From the NCBI RefSeq assembly GCF_013375555.1, contig NZ_JABXWB010000001.1, forward strand, positions 186,001-250,000: DNA of 64,000 nt, in the 5' to 3' direction. The stretch is from Sphingobium sp. EM0848. GTDB taxonomy: Bacteria; Pseudomonadota; Alphaproteobacteria; Sphingomonadales; Sphingomonadaceae. Below the pieces are notes generated by a model that saw only the letters and a program-made list of their open reading frames with translations, searched no databases and was not told where the DNA came from. The position numbers were made by a program, and so were the translations under genes. Within the stretch, counting starts at the first letter, position 1; every line of letters starts with the position of its first letter. Shown here piece after piece: positions 9,837-19,682 of the stretch.

Positions 9837-10988
9837 ATGTCAGGCAATGACGACATCGCCCATATCGAAGAAGAATTGCCGCTGCAGGACCTGCCGCTTG
9901 ACGCATGGCATCGCGCCAAAGGCGCGCGCATGGTCGGCTTCGCGGGCTATCACATGCCGATCCAATATGAAGGCATCATGGCCGAGCATGGCTGGACCCG
10001 CGAGCATGCCGGGCTGTTCGACGTCAGCCATATGGGCCAGCTTCTGTTTTCCGGCGAGGGCGTGGACGAGGCGCTGGAGCTTCTGCTGCCCAGCGACATC
10101 AAGGGGTTGAAGCCCTGCCGTCAGCGCTATTCGATGCTGCTGGATGACGAAGGTGGCATTTTGGACGACCTGATGGTGTCACGCCTCGACGGCGCGGCGT
10201 TCGATGGCGCCGATATCTATATGGTCGTCAACGGCGCGACCAAATATGACGATATCGGCTGGATGATCGAGCGTCTGCCCGACGAGGTCGTCATGAACCA
10301 TATGGACGATCAGGCCCTGCTGGCCCTGCAGGGGCCGGAAGCGGGCGAGGCGCTGGCTGCGCTGATTCCCGAAACCGCCGATCTGGTTTTCATGCAGTCG
10401 GCGCCCTTCATCTGGCGGGGCGTGCCGCTGTGGATCAGCCGTTCGGGCTATACCGGCGAGGATGGCTTTGAGATCAGCGTTCCGGCGGCGGACGTGACTT
10501 TGTTGGCGGATGCGCTGTGCGAATTGCCGCAGGTGAAGCCCATCGGCCTTGGTGCGCGGGACTCGCTGCGCCTTGAAGCGGGCCTGCCGCTCTACGGCCA
10601 CGACCTGAGCCCCGCCGTCAGCACCATCGGCGCGGATCCGGGCTTCGCGATCCAGAAGCGCCGCCGCGAGGAAGGCGGCTTCATCGGTCATGCCCGCGTG
10701 ATGAAGGAACTGGCCGACGGGCCCGGATCGAAACGGGTGGGTCTGAAGATCGAAGGCCGCATGCCCGCTCGCGAGGGTGCGCCGATCTATGCCGGCGGCA
10801 CGCAGGTGGGCGAAGTGACCTCCGGCGGCTTCGCGCCGACCGTAGGCGCGCCGATCGCCATGGGTTGGGTCAGCCTGCCGCACAGCGCAATCGACACCGC
10901 GCTGGAGATCGAAGTGCGCGGCAAGCGTATCGCCGCGACCGTTGCGCCGATGCCGTTCGTGCCGCACCGCTACCGCCGCAAGGCCTGA
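9837..10988 (+). CDS. gcvT: Glycine cleavage system T protein (aminomethyltransferase)
   Basis: Transfers the methylene group from the aminomethyl-lipoyl H protein to tetrahydrofolate, releasing ammonia. 383 residues. Folate-binding region: [18 protein letters not shown] and [13 protein letters not shown]; then [25 protein letters not shown] and [21 protein letters not shown], all GcvT hallmarks. The frame is open back to 9753, but that start lies within riboswitch aptamer 2. ATG 9837 follows GGAAAGG and gives a family-like N-terminus. First gene of gcvT-gcvH-gcvPA-gcvPB. Confidence 0.96.
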   Translation: MSGNDDIAHIEEELPLQDLPLDAWHRAKGARMVGFAGYHMPIQYEGIMAEHGWTREHAGLFDVSHMGQLLFSGEGVDEALELLLPSDIKGLKPCRQRYSMLLDDEGGILDDLMVSRLDGAAFDGADIYMVVNGATKYDDIGWMIERLPDEVVMNHMDDQALLALQGPEAGEALAALIPETADLVFMQSAPFIWRGVPLWISRSGYTGEDGFEISVPAADVTLLADALCELPQVKPIGLGARDSLRLEAGLPLYGHDLSPAVSTIGADPGFAIQKRRREEGGFIGHARVMKELADGPGSKRVGLKIEGRMPAREGAPIYAGGTQVGEVTSGGFAPTVGAPIAMGWVSLPHSAIDTALEIEVRGKRIAATVAPMPFVPHRYRRKA

Positions 10989-11067
10989 TTTTCCGTTTTT
11001 TGCTGGTCGTGATTTTCAAGCAAATCGCACAGTCTGTTACCGTGATCACTTCGAGGGGAGTAGAACC

Positions 11068-11439
11068 ATGAGCCGTTATTTCACCGAAGAACATGAATGG
11101 ATCGATGTCGAAGGCGACATCGCCACCGTCGGCATCACCGACTATGCGCAGGAGCAGCTTGGCGACATCGTGTTCGTCGAACTGCCCGCCGAAGGCACCA
11201 GCTTCGAAAAGGGCGATGACGCCGCCGTCGTGGAATCGGTCAAGGCCGCCTCGGACGTCTATGCGCCGATCTCCGGCGAAGTCGTCGAAGCCAATGGCGC
11301 GCTGGAAGATGAACCCGCGTTGGTGAACAGCGATGCCGAGGAAGATGGCTGGTTCTTCAAGCTGCGCATCGGTGACGCTAGCGAGCTGGAAGGCCTGATG
11401 AACGAAGCCGCCTACAAGAAGTTCGTGGCCTCGCTTTGA
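11068..11439 (+). CDS. gcvH: Glycine cleavage system H protein
   Basis: Small lipoyl carrier that shuttles the aminomethyl group between P, T and L proteins. 123 residues. The lipoyl-attachment lysine is K59 in [19 protein letters not shown]; the start [10 protein letters not shown] and the end NEAAYKKFV are typical. The start is ATG 11068, with AGGGGAG about 10 bases upstream; the upstream in-frame region overlaps gcvT and is not GcvH-like. A 79-base spacer separates it from gcvT. Confidence 0.97.
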   Translation: MSRYFTEEHEWIDVEGDIATVGITDYAQEQLGDIVFVELPAEGTSFEKGDDAAVVESVKAASDVYAPISGEVVEANGALEDEPALVNSDAEEDGWFFKLRIGDASELEGLMNEAAYKKFVASL

Positions 11440-11450
11440 TCGACAAACGT

Positions 11451-11472
11451 CATCCCCGCGCAGGCGGGGATG
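11451..11472. repeat. Short intergenic palindrome between gcvH and gcvPA
   Basis: CATCCCCGC (11451-11459), loop GCAG, GCGGGGATG (11464-11472): a perfect 9-bp stem without a T run, so not a classic terminator. This sequence type is a frequent intergenic palindrome in sphingomonads (recalled, not searched). It could tune the ratio of GcvTH to GcvP by attenuation or mRNA stability. Confidence 0.7.
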
Positions 11473-11490
11473 ATGAAGCAGGAAAATAAC

Positions 11491-12849
11491 ATGCGCTATC
11501 TACCCCTTACCGACACCGACCGGCAGGATATGCTGTCCGTCATCGGCGCCGCTTCGGTTGACGATCTGTTCGTGGACGTCCCCGCCGAAGCCCGTCTTTC
11601 CGACAAGATTGCGGGCCTGCCCGATCACGCCAGCGAACTGGCGGTCGAACGCCACATGGCGGCCCTCGCGCGGAAAAACCTGTCGGCAGGGGAGGCGCCC
11701 TTCTTCCTCGGCGCGGGCGCCTATCGGCACCATGTCCCGGCAAGCGTCGATCATCTGATCCAGCGCGGCGAGTTCCTGACCGCCTACACGCCCTATCAGC
11801 CCGAAATCGCGCAGGGCACGTTGCAGGTTCTGTTCGAATTCCAGACTCAGGTGGCGCGCCTGCTCGGTTGCGACGTCGCCAATGCGTCGATGTATGACGG
11901 CTCGACCGCCTGCTGGGAAGCGATCGGCATGGCCCGCCGCATCACCAAGCGCGGCAAGGCGATCCTGTCCTCCGGCCTGCACCCCCATTATGTCTCGGTC
12001 GCCAACACCATGGCGAAGTTCACCGGCGACGCGCTGGTGCATGCAGCGCCGACCCTCGACGCCGCTACCGACATCGACGCGCTGATCGCCGGGATCGACA
12101 AGGATACGAGCTGTGTCGTCGTCCAATATCCCGACATTCTGGGCCGCATCGCCGACCTGACCCCGCTTGCCGACGCCGCTCATGCAGCGGGCGCGCTGCT
12201 GGTCGCGGTCGTGACCGAGCCGGTTGCGCTGGGGGCGATCAAGGCGCCGGGCCATATGGGCGCGGACATCGTGGTCGGCGAAGGCCAGTCCATCGGCGTC
12301 GGTCTGCAATTTGGCGGTCCCTATCTCGGCCTGTTCGGCTGCAAGCAGAAATATGTCCGCCAGATGCCGGGCCGCCTCTGCGGCGAGACGGTGGACGCGG
12401 CGGGCAAGCGCGGCTTCGTGCTGACCCTCTCGACCCGTGAGCAGCATATCCGCCGTGAGAAGGCGACGTCGAACATCTGCACCAATTCGGGCCTGTGCGC
12501 GCTGGCGTTCAGCATCCACATGACGCTGCTGGGTGAGAGGGGGCTGCGCGAACTGGCGGCGCTCAACCATGGGCTGGCCTGTCAGGCGGCCGACCGTCTC
12601 CGCCAGGTGCCGGGCGTGAAGCTGCTCAACGACAGCTTCTTCAACGAGTTCACGCTGGTCCTGACGAAGGATGCGCGCGAAGTCGTCCGCAACCTCGCCG
12701 ACAAGGGCGTGCTGGGTGGTGTTTCCCTGGGTCGCCTGTTCCCAGATGCGTCGGAAATCGGCCACGGTCTGGTCGTCGCCGTCACCGAAACCGTGACCGC
12801 GGAGGACATCGAAACCCTTGCCAAGGCGCTTGAGGAGGAACTGGCATGA
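11491..12849 (+). CDS. gcvPA: Glycine dehydrogenase (decarboxylating) subunit 1
   Basis: N-terminal half of the split, PLP-dependent P protein, which decarboxylates glycine and passes the aminomethyl group to GcvH. 452 residues, as expected for the two-subunit form. Signature blocks: [14 protein letters not shown] at the start, [43 protein letters not shown], and THSTREQHI-like [20 protein letters not shown] chose ATG 11491 (AGGAAA about 7 bases upstream) instead of 11470, which lies in the palindrome. Its stop overlaps gcvPB. Confidence 0.96.
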   Translation: MRYLPLTDTDRQDMLSVIGAASVDDLFVDVPAEARLSDKIAGLPDHASELAVERHMAALARKNLSAGEAPFFLGAGAYRHHVPASVDHLIQRGEFLTAYTPYQPEIAQGTLQVLFEFQTQVARLLGCDVANASMYDGSTACWEAIGMARRITKRGKAILSSGLHPHYVSVANTMAKFTGDALVHAAPTLDAATDIDALIAGIDKDTSCVVVQYPDILGRIADLTPLADAAHAAGALLVAVVTEPVALGAIKAPGHMGADIVVGEGQSIGVGLQFGGPYLGLFGCKQKYVRQMPGRLCGETVDAAGKRGFVLTLSTREQHIRREKATSNICTNSGLCALAFSIHMTLLGERGLRELAALNHGLACQAADRLRQVPGVKLLNDSFFNEFTLVLTKDAREVVRNLADKGVLGGVSLGRLFPDASEIGHGLVVAVTETVTAEDIETLAKALEEELA

Positions 12850-14417
12850 CCATGCTGAAGGAAGGCCGCCCCACCGCGCCGCAAGCCGTCAACGAAGCGG
12901 ACAGCGCGCCTGCCACCGTCACCGGCAACCGCGCGCTGATGCTGGAGGAAGCGCTGATCTTCGAGATCGGTTCGATCGACACCACCGGCGTCGATTTTGC
13001 GGAGGCCCCGAAGGTCGCCAGCCGTCTCGGCAATCTTGCCCGCACCGACGGCATCGGTCTGCCCGGCCTGTCGGAGCAGGAAACGGTGCGCCATTATACG
13101 CGCCTCAGCCGCCAGAACTACGCCATCGACCTTGGCCTGTTCCCGCTCGGCTCCTGCACGATGAAGCACAACCCGCGCCTCAATGAGAAGGTCGCGCGCA
13201 TGCCCGGCTTCGCGGACCTCCATCCGCTCGCGCCGCAATCGACGGTGCAGGGCGCGCTGGCGGTGATCCATGAACTGGCGCAATGGCTGGTCACGCTGAC
13301 CGGCATGCACTCGGTCGCGATGAGCCCTAAGGCAGGCGCCCATGGCGAGCTTTGCGGCCTGCTTGCGATCCGCGCCGCGCTGGAAGCGCGCGGCGATGCG
13401 CGCAGCGTCATCCTTGTCCCCGAAAGCGCCCACGGCACCAACCCCGCCACCGCCGCTTTCTGCGGATATAAGGTGGAGGATATTCCGGCGACCCCGGATG
13501 GCCGCGTCGATCTGGAAGCCCTGAAGGCCCGCCTTGGCCCGGACGTTGCGGCGGTGATGATCACCAACCCCAACACCTGCGGCCTGTTCGAGCGCGACAT
13601 GAAGACGATCTCCGACGCGGTGCATGCCGCCGGGGCGTTCGTCTATTGCGACGGCGCGAACTTCAACGCCATTGTCGGCCGGGTGCGCCCCGGCGACCTT
13701 GGCGTCGACGCGATGCACATCAACCTGCACAAGACCTTCTCGACGCCCCATGGCGGCGGCGGTCCCGGTTCGGGTCCGGTGGTGTTGTCGGAGGCGCTCA
13801 CGCCCTTCGCGCCGCTGCCCTTCGTGGAGAAGCAGGGCGACCGCTTCGTGCTGGTCGAAGAGGAAACCGCCGAGGAGCATCACGGCCAGACCTTCGGCCG
13901 CATGGTCGCCTTCCATGGCCAGATGGGCATGTTCACCCGCGCGCTGACCTATATCCTCAGCCACGGGGCGGACGGCCTGCGTCAGGTCGCGAGCGATGCG
14001 GTGCTGAACGCCAACTACATCCTGCGCAGCCTGGACGATGTGCTGGATGCGCCCTTCGGCGCCAGCGGCCCGTGCATGCATGAGGCGCTGTTCAGCGATA
14101 AGGGGCTGGCCGAGGGCTTCACCACGCTCGACATCGCCAAGGGGCTGATCGACGAGGGCTTCCACCCGATGACCATGTATTTCCCGCTGGTCGTCCATGG
14201 CGCGATGCTGGTCGAACCGACCGAGACGGAAAGCAAGGCCGCGCTGGACCAGTTCATCATGGCGCTGCGCAGTCTGGCGGAACGCGCCAAGGCCGGGGAT
14301 GAGGCGCTCAAGGGCGCGCCCTATTTCGCCCCGCGCCGCCGCCTTGACGAGACGCTGGCAGCGCGCAAGCCGGTCCTCACCTGGACCGATCCGGCGCTGG
14401 CGCAGGCCGCCGAATGA
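12846..14417 (+). CDS. gcvPB: Glycine dehydrogenase (decarboxylating) subunit 2
   Basis: C-terminal half of the split P protein and the subunit that carries PLP. 523 residues. The PLP lysine lies in [20 protein letters not shown]. Other conserved parts: [31 protein letters not shown], and [15 protein letters not shown] overlaps the gcvPA stop by 4 bases (ATGA), so both subunits are coupled. The 3' end overlaps the next gene by 4 bases. No lpd (L protein) gene is in this window; it is normally shared with other dehydrogenases. Confidence 0.97.
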   Translation: MTMLKEGRPTAPQAVNEADSAPATVTGNRALMLEEALIFEIGSIDTTGVDFAEAPKVASRLGNLARTDGIGLPGLSEQETVRHYTRLSRQNYAIDLGLFPLGSCTMKHNPRLNEKVARMPGFADLHPLAPQSTVQGALAVIHELAQWLVTLTGMHSVAMSPKAGAHGELCGLLAIRAALEARGDARSVILVPESAHGTNPATAAFCGYKVEDIPATPDGRVDLEALKARLGPDVAAVMITNPNTCGLFERDMKTISDAVHAAGAFVYCDGANFNAIVGRVRPGDLGVDAMHINLHKTFSTPHGGGGPGSGPVVLSEALTPFAPLPFVEKQGDRFVLVEEETAEEHHGQTFGRMVAFHGQMGMFTRALTYILSHGADGLRQVASDAVLNANYILRSLDDVLDAPFGASGPCMHEALFSDKGLAEGFTTLDIAKGLIDEGFHPMTMYFPLVVHGAMLVEPTETESKAALDQFIMALRSLAERAKAGDEALKGAPYFAPRRRLDETLAARKPVLTWTDPALAQAAE

Positions 14418-15055
14418 CGGACAGGCCGGAGCCGTGGGAACCCGGTTCCGGCCCCGTGGCGGCGGGCAAGCGTCATGCGCCCGCCACGGAACGCAACCGT
14501 GACGCCATAGTCGCGGTTTTGCGCGAGGAGTTGCCGCAATCCGGTCTTATGCTGGAGGTGGCGAGCGGCAGCGGCGAACATGCGATCCATTTCGCCGCCG
14601 CCTTTCCCGATCTCGACTGGCAACCCAGCGATCCCGATCCGGTCGCGCTGGCGTCCATCGCTGCGTGGCGGGAGGAAGCGGGCCTCTCCAATCTTCGCCC
14701 GCCGGTCAGGCTGGATGCCGCTGCGCCCTGGCCGGCGGAACGCGCCGACGCGATCCTCTGCATCAACATGGTCCATATTTCGCCATGGGCCGCGACGCTT
14801 GGCCTGCTGCGCGGGGCAGGGGCGTGCCTGTCTCCCGATGGCCTGCTTTACCTCTACGGCCCCTATGTGCGGGAAGGCGTGGAAACGGCGCCCAGCAATC
14901 TTGCCTTCGATGCGTCGCTCAAGGCACGCGATCCGCGATGGGGCCTGCGCCGGGTGGAGGATGTGATCGCTGCCGCCTATGCCGAAGGGCTGCGCTTCGA
15001 CCGCCTTGTGGAAATGCCCGCCAACAATCTGTCGCTTCTGTTCCGGCGGCGCTAA
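14414..15055 (+). CDS. DUF938 family SAM-dependent methyltransferase
   Basis: 213-residue class I methyltransferase-like protein. The SAM-binding loop is MLEVASGSGEHAIHFA (about residues 44-59), followed by WQPSDPDP. INMVHISPW and LYGPYVREGV are typical of DUF938. The substrate is not known. ATG overlaps the gcvPB stop (ATGA), so it is translationally joined to the glycine-cleavage operon and may respond to the riboswitch. The chemistry does not obviously belong to glycine cleavage, although both concern one-carbon metabolism. Confidence 0.85.
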   Translation: MTDRPEPWEPGSGPVAAGKRHAPATERNRDAIVAVLREELPQSGLMLEVASGSGEHAIHFAAAFPDLDWQPSDPDPVALASIAAWREEAGLSNLRPPVRLDAAAPWPAERADAILCINMVHISPWAATLGLLRGAGACLSPDGLLYLYGPYVREGVETAPSNLAFDASLKARDPRWGLRRVEDVIAAAYAEGLRFDRLVEMPANNLSLLFRRR

Positions 15056-15065
15056 AGCCAGGCCG

Positions 15066-15941
15066 ATGCCCGAAACTCTTCTCTCCCTCGTCACCGCTGA
15101 ACTGACCGCGCCTGCCGATCCACGCGCCGCTGCCATGGCTGGCGCTTTGGCGGCCAAATATCCCCATGCGTCGCGCGCCGTGCTGTTCTACGGCTCCTGC
15201 CTGCGGGAGAAGAATCTCGACGGGTTGATGCTCGATTTCTATCTGATCGTGTCGGATTATCGTGCGGCTTATGGGAAGCGCTGGCTCGCGACGGCCAATC
15301 GGCTGATCCCGCCCAACGTCTTTCCTTTCGAGCATAACGGTCTGATCGCCAAATATGCCGTACTGTCGGAGGCCGATTTCGCTCGGCTGAGCAGCCCCGC
15401 CGCCGACAATGTCTCGGTCTGGGCGCGCTTTGCCCAGCCCGCGCGGTTGCTCTGGGCGGCGGACGATCTCGCCCGCCAGCGCGCCATTGCCGCCGTCGCC
15501 AGCGCCACGCCCACGCTGCTTTCCCTTGCCAGGCCGATGACGCAGGAAGGGGAAGCGCTTTCGCTCTGGCGAACCGGCTTCACGCTGACCTACAATGCGG
15601 AGTTGCGGGCGGAGAAAAAGGGCCGCTCACTCTCCATCGTCGATGCCGATCCGGATCGCTACCGCCGCTTCGGGGAAGCCGCATTGGCGCAAGGCCTGCC
15701 GCCCTCGCCACCGGACGCACCCACGCGCTGGCGCCAGCTTCAGCGGCGCGGCAAATGGCTTTCCATCATCCGGCTCGCCAAGGCCAGCTTCACCTATGCC
15801 GGCGGCATCGATTACCTTGCGTGGAAGATCAACCGACACGCCGGAACGCAGATAGAGATCAAGCCCTGGCAGCGCCGCTGGCCGCTGATCGGCGCGCTTA
15901 CTCTGCTGCCGCGGCTGTTCCGGGGTGGTGCGATCCGCTGA
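15066..15941 (+). CDS. Tam41-like nucleotidyltransferase (possible CDP-DAG synthase)
   Basis: 291 residues with no signal peptide. VLFYGSCLREKN, a conserved LDFYLIVSDY, NVFPFEHNGLIAKYAVLS, and DNVSVWARFAQPARLLW resemble, in order, the GS...MLDF..V.D...KYGVIS...GRLQKPV layout of mitochondrial Tam41, a CDP-diacylglycerol synthase of the nucleotidyltransferase fold. GS and D-x-Y would be the metal/nucleotide site. I chose ATG 15066; the upstream extension to 14979 lies in the DUF938 gene. It follows DUF938 by 10 bases. The 3' end overlaps the convergent histidine kinase by 44 bases. Function is inferred from pattern memory only; 'hypothetical protein' is the safe label. Confidence 0.6.
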   Translation: MPETLLSLVTAELTAPADPRAAAMAGALAAKYPHASRAVLFYGSCLREKNLDGLMLDFYLIVSDYRAAYGKRWLATANRLIPPNVFPFEHNGLIAKYAVLSEADFARLSSPAADNVSVWARFAQPARLLWAADDLARQRAIAAVASATPTLLSLARPMTQEGEALSLWRTGFTLTYNAELRAEKKGRSLSIVDADPDRYRRFGEAALAQGLPPSPPDAPTRWRQLQRRGKWLSIIRLAKASFTYAGGIDYLAWKINRHAGTQIEIKPWQRRWPLIGALTLLPRLFRGGAIR

Positions 15942-17889
15942 GCGCGTTGGACAGCGCGTGCGACAGACCCATCAGCGTATAGGGCTTGCGCAGCACTTCA
16001 TGCCCCGCGAAATCCGCCCGTTCGGCCGTATCGCCGGCATAGCCGGTGACGAACAGCACCGGCACATGGGCATGGGCGGCGGGCAGGGTGCGGATCATTT
16101 CCGGCCCGGTCATCTCGGGCATCAGCACGTCGCTGACGATCAGGCCGATGTCGCGATGGCTGGTCAGCAGTCTGGCGGCCTTTGACGGATGGTCGCAGGC
16201 GATGGGCAGATGCCCCAGTTCCGCCAGCGCCGCCATGGTCTGGTTGAGCACGCGGGGATCGTCCTCCACCACCAATATGCGCGTGGGCGGTTGCAGCACG
16301 GGTTCGCGCTCCGGCGCATGGGCGTCCATGCCTGCCTCGCCCTCGGCACCGATATGGCGGGGCAGGTAGATGTGGACGCTGGTGCCCTTGCCAATCTCGG
16401 ATTCGATGCGGATCTCGCCCTCGCACTGGTGGACCAGACCGAAAATCTGGCTGAGGCCAAGACCCGTGCCCTTGCCGACCGGCTTGGTGGTGAAGAAGGG
16501 CTCGAACACCCGCGACAATATTTCCGGCGTCATGCCGCAGCCATTGTCGCTGACGGTCAGCGTCACATAGTCGCCCTCGACGCATTCGCCGATCTCGTTC
16601 GCGGCCAGATGCGCCTGACCGGTGCGGATGACCAGATGGCCGCGCCCCTCCATCGCGTCGCGGGCATTGACGCAAAGGTTGAGGATCGCATTTTCCATCT
16701 GATGCTGGTCGACGAAAATGCGCCAGCCCTTCGCGCCATTGTCGAAGGCCATGGTGATCTGGTCGCCGATGGAGCGGTCGATCAGCTCGCCGATGCCCGA
16801 CACCAGCGCATCGGGATCGATCGCGCTCGGCAGCAGCGGTTCGGACCGGGCGAAGGCCAGCAGGCGGCGGGTGAGGGCAGCGGCGCGATTGGCGCCCTCC
16901 ATCGCATTGTCGAGATGACGGCTCGCCTCCTGCGGCTTCAGGCGCAGCTTGCGCTTGGCCAGTTCCAGCCCGCCGACCACGACCGCCAGCATATTGTTGA
17001 AGTCATGGGCGATGCCGCCGGTCAACTGGCCCACCGCGTCCATCTTCTGCATCTGGCGCAGATTTTCCTCGGCCGCGGCGCGCTCGGCGGTTTCCTTCTT
17101 GAGCTGCTCATAGGCGTCGGACAGTTCCACCGTCCGCGCCGCCACCGCTGCTTCCAGCCGGTCGGCGCGCGCGGTTTCGTCATCCGCCTGTCGCCGTGCG
17201 TTGCGCCGCTCGGTATAGGCGGCATTGGCCAGCCACAGCGCGAACAGCACGCAGACCAGCAGCACCAGCCCGAAGAGCTGCGACGTCTTGCCCACCCATT
17301 CATTGCGGTCCCCGGCCAGCGACACCGCTTCGCTGCGTTCCTGCAACCGGGCGTTTTCAGCTTCGATGACGCGGTCGAGCAGCATGGTGATCTGCCGCAG
17401 ATCCTCCGACTTGCCCGCCTGATGGAACTTGGCCAGCGCCGCCATCTTCTGGTCGTAGGTGGTGCGCAGGCCAATGTCGCTCAGCGTCTTGCCGCGCTGG
17501 TCGAAGGCGACCTGCAAGGCGCTGACATTGTTCTGCTGCCACCCCGACTGGCGCGTGGCATAGCTCATCGTCTTGAGCAGGCTGGCGGCACCGCGCCACT
17601 GGTCCTGGAACAGGCGGCCGGTATCGGGGTCGAGGCTGATGACGTAGCGGGCCAGCGTCACCTCCGCCCGCGCGGTCTTCGCTTCGAAGGCGCGGGCGAG
17701 GGCGATGATCTCATAGCTGCGGCGCTGCTCGTCCAGCGCCTGCTGATGGTCGCGGGAGGCATTGCTGGCGCTGTAGAGCAGCGTGCCCAATGATCCGATG
17801 AGAAGGATCACAAGCAGGGGCGGCAGAAAGCGGCGTATCGCTGCTCGCCATCCGGTCGCCTGGTCATCCATGAAAAAGCCGTCCGTCAT
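15898..17889 (-). CDS. Membrane hybrid sensor histidine kinase
   Basis: 663-residue hybrid kinase. TM1 about 21-40, a periplasmic helical sensor (about 41-203, CHASE3-like pattern with LDEQRRSYEIIALARAFE), and TM2 about 204-222. Then a coiled coil and HisKA with H295 in GGIAHDFNNMLAVVVGG. HATPase has NLCVNARDAM (N box), VSDNGCGM, FEPFFTTKPVGKGTGLGL. A receiver domain follows (about 535-650, VSDVLMPEMTG with the phospho-Asp, then K in LRKPY). There is no partner response regulator next door, so it probably works through a phosphorelay. The input signal is unknown. An alternative start at 17871 would remove six residues. Confidence 0.9.
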   Translation of the reverse strand: MTDGFFMDDQATGWRAAIRRFLPPLLVILLIGSLGTLLYSASNASRDHQQALDEQRRSYEIIALARAFEAKTARAEVTLARYVISLDPDTGRLFQDQWRGAASLLKTMSYATRQSGWQQNNVSALQVAFDQRGKTLSDIGLRTTYDQKMAALAKFHQAGKSEDLRQITMLLDRVIEAENARLQERSEAVSLAGDRNEWVGKTSQLFGLVLLVCVLFALWLANAAYTERRNARRQADDETARADRLEAAVAARTVELSDAYEQLKKETAERAAAEENLRQMQKMDAVGQLTGGIAHDFNNMLAVVVGGLELAKRKLRLKPQEASRHLDNAMEGANRAAALTRRLLAFARSEPLLPSAIDPDALVSGIGELIDRSIGDQITMAFDNGAKGWRIFVDQHQMENAILNLCVNARDAMEGRGHLVIRTGQAHLAANEIGECVEGDYVTLTVSDNGCGMTPEILSRVFEPFFTTKPVGKGTGLGLSQIFGLVHQCEGEIRIESEIGKGTSVHIYLPRHIGAEGEAGMDAHAPEREPVLQPPTRILVVEDDPRVLNQTMAALAELGHLPIACDHPSKAARLLTSHRDIGLIVSDVLMPEMTGPEMIRTLPAAHAHVPVLFVTGYAGDTAERADFAGHEVLRKPYTLMGLSHALSNALSGSHHPGTAAAAE

Positions 17890-18011
17890 CGACAGTTATA
17901 CTAGACGAACAGCATTACGCGAGAATGGGCGCAGGTGAAAGGTTCCGATTGGGAGGGAAATTCCGTCGCATTAAATAACCGCCTGAGCGAGACGCGGGGA
18001 TGAAGGCGCGA

Positions 18012-19229
18012 TCAGCCAATCGCGCCCGTCGCCTTGCCCGCCGCTTCGAACATCGCGATGATCTGCTCGACCTGTTCGTCGCTATGCTCCGCGCAGAGCG
18101 AGCAGCGCAGCAGGAAGGTGCCGGCCGGGGTTGCCGGGGGGCGCGCCATGTTGACGTAGAGGCCCAGTTCCAGCAGCGCCTGCCACATCGCCACCGCCTG
18201 CGTCTGGTCGGTCAGGATGACGGCGATGATCGCGGACTGCGGCGTTTCCGTGCCCAGCTTGAAGCCGAGATCGGTCAGGCCCTTGTGCAGCCGCTGGCTG
18301 TTCTTCCACAGATGGGCGCGCTTCTCGCCCGCATGCATCAGCTTGCGGATCGAGGTCGCGGCGGTGGCGACGACGCTGGGCGGCAGCGAGGCGGTGAAGA
18401 CATAGGGACGGCAGACGAGGCGCAGCACCTCGAACTTGGGGTGGTTGGAGACGCAGAAGCCGCCGACCGTGCCAACCGATTTGGAGAAGGTGCCGACGAC
18501 GAAATCGACATCCTTTTCCACGCCCTGCTCTTCATAGACGCCGCGGCCATTGGGACCGAAAAAGCCCATGCCATGGGCCTCATCGACCAGGATCATGCAA
18601 TTGGGATGTTTGCGCACGGCGGCAACCATGTCGGGCAGGGGGGCGATGTCGCCCAGCATCGAATAGACGCCCTCCAGCACCACCAGTTTCAGCGGGTCGG
18701 CGGGCAGGCGGCCAAGGCGCTTGTCCAGATCCTCGACGCTGTTGTGGCGGAAACGGACGATCTCCGCATTGCCCAGACCACAGCCGTCATAGATGGAGGC
18801 ATGGCTGTCGGCGTCCAGCACGACATAATCGCCCTTGCCCGCCAGGGTGGAGATCATGCCAAGATTGGCCTGATAGCCGGTGGAGAAGACCATGGCGCCG
18901 GATGTGCCGTAGAAGTCCTTGAGCGCGTCCTCGACTTCCTTATGGCCCTGATAGGTGCCGTTTAGGACGCGGCTGCCGGTCGTGCCCGCGCCGAATTCGT
19001 CCAGCGCCTTCTTGCCCGCCGCGACCACGTCGGGGTCGAAGGTCATGCCCATATAATTATAGGTGCCGAGCAGGATCGTGTCCTTGCCCTTGATGACGGC
19101 CTGCGTCGGGGACTTCACCTCATCCATGACGATCGCGAAGGGATCACGCACGCCGGTCGCCAGCAGCGCCTCGCGTTCGGCGATCAGCGAATCGAATTTG
19201 GAGAAGAGGTCGCGGGTTTCGGTGGTCAT
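18012..19229 (-). CDS. spt: Serine palmitoyltransferase
   Basis: PLP enzyme of the alpha-oxoamine synthase family; condenses L-serine with an acyl thioester to 3-ketodihydrosphingosine, the first step of sphingolipid synthesis. 405 residues. PLP lysine K250 in GTFSKSVGTVGG; H143 in DADSHASIYDGC; D216/H219 in ILVDEAHGMGFFG. It matches closely the soluble Sphingomonas enzyme as I recall it (TILLGTYNYMGMTFDPDV; CRPYVFTASLPPSVVATA), better than ALAS or KBL. I chose ATG 19229 (MTTETRDLFSKFD) because upstream residues are unlike the family. An ACP gene lies about 100 bases upstream on the same strand. Confidence 0.94.
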   Translation of the reverse strand: MTTETRDLFSKFDSLIAEREALLATGVRDPFAIVMDEVKSPTQAVIKGKDTILLGTYNYMGMTFDPDVVAAGKKALDEFGAGTTGSRVLNGTYQGHKEVEDALKDFYGTSGAMVFSTGYQANLGMISTLAGKGDYVVLDADSHASIYDGCGLGNAEIVRFRHNSVEDLDKRLGRLPADPLKLVVLEGVYSMLGDIAPLPDMVAAVRKHPNCMILVDEAHGMGFFGPNGRGVYEEQGVEKDVDFVVGTFSKSVGTVGGFCVSNHPKFEVLRLVCRPYVFTASLPPSVVATAATSIRKLMHAGEKRAHLWKNSQRLHKGLTDLGFKLGTETPQSAIIAVILTDQTQAVAMWQALLELGLYVNMARPPATPAGTFLLRCSLCAEHSDEQVEQIIAMFEAAGKATGAIG

Positions 19230-19330
19230 GTCGTAATCCCAATAGCCGTTCGTCCGGGGCGAAGCCCGGCGGACGTTACGCGAACGGGCAGGCACTGTCT
19301 GCCTGCGCCGAGGAATAAATTAGGGCGGCG

Positions 19331-19573
19331 TCAGCCCTTCAGCTTCGCCACGGCATCGACAAGCTGGCCGACGGTTTCGATTTCGGCCTGCATGTTCATG
19401 GTGATGATGATGTCGAATTCATCCTCGATCGCCGCGACGAAATCCATCACGGTCAGGCTGTCCCACTCCAGATCGCCCGCGAAAGTGGTGGCCTCGGTCA
19501 GGTCCGCGCCCTTCTTGTTGAAGGGAGCGATCTGGCTCAAAACGCTGTCGAAAATCTGCTGGCGATCCGTCAT
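19331..19573 (-). CDS. Acyl carrier protein for sphingolipid synthesis
   Basis: 80-residue acyl carrier protein. The 4'-phosphopantetheine serine is S39 in GDLEWDSLTVMDFV, a variant of the usual DSL motif. Acidic four-helix protein. Its place upstream of, and co-directional with, serine palmitoyltransferase suggests it carries the acyl chain for that enzyme, as for the dedicated ACP beside SPT in other sphingolipid-making alphaproteobacteria. ATG 19573 (MTDRQQIFDSVL) is preferred to the 25-codon upstream extension, which is basic and unlike ACPs. Confidence 0.9.
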   Translation of the reverse strand: MTDRQQIFDSVLSQIAPFNKKGADLTEATTFAGDLEWDSLTVMDFVAAIEDEFDIIITMNMQAEIETVGQLVDAVAKLKG

Positions 19574-19682
19574 TATCCGTGGTGCTTTCCGTGAAAGAGC
19601 GGCTTTTGCCCTCAAGCGTCGCTCTTTGGCAAGGGAATAAGGCGGCAATCAGGCATGACTGTCGCGAAAAAGGGGGGAGAGG

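Noticed and set aside
16189-17793. 534-codon open frame on the plus strand
   Set aside because: Shadow of the histidine kinase, whose H box and receiver are clear.
18012-19229. 5-aminolevulinate synthase or 2-amino-3-ketobutyrate CoA ligase
   Set aside because: The same fold, but the residue blocks (TYNYMGMTFDPDV, CRPYVFTASLPPSVVATA) and the adjacent ACP fit serine palmitoyltransferase best.
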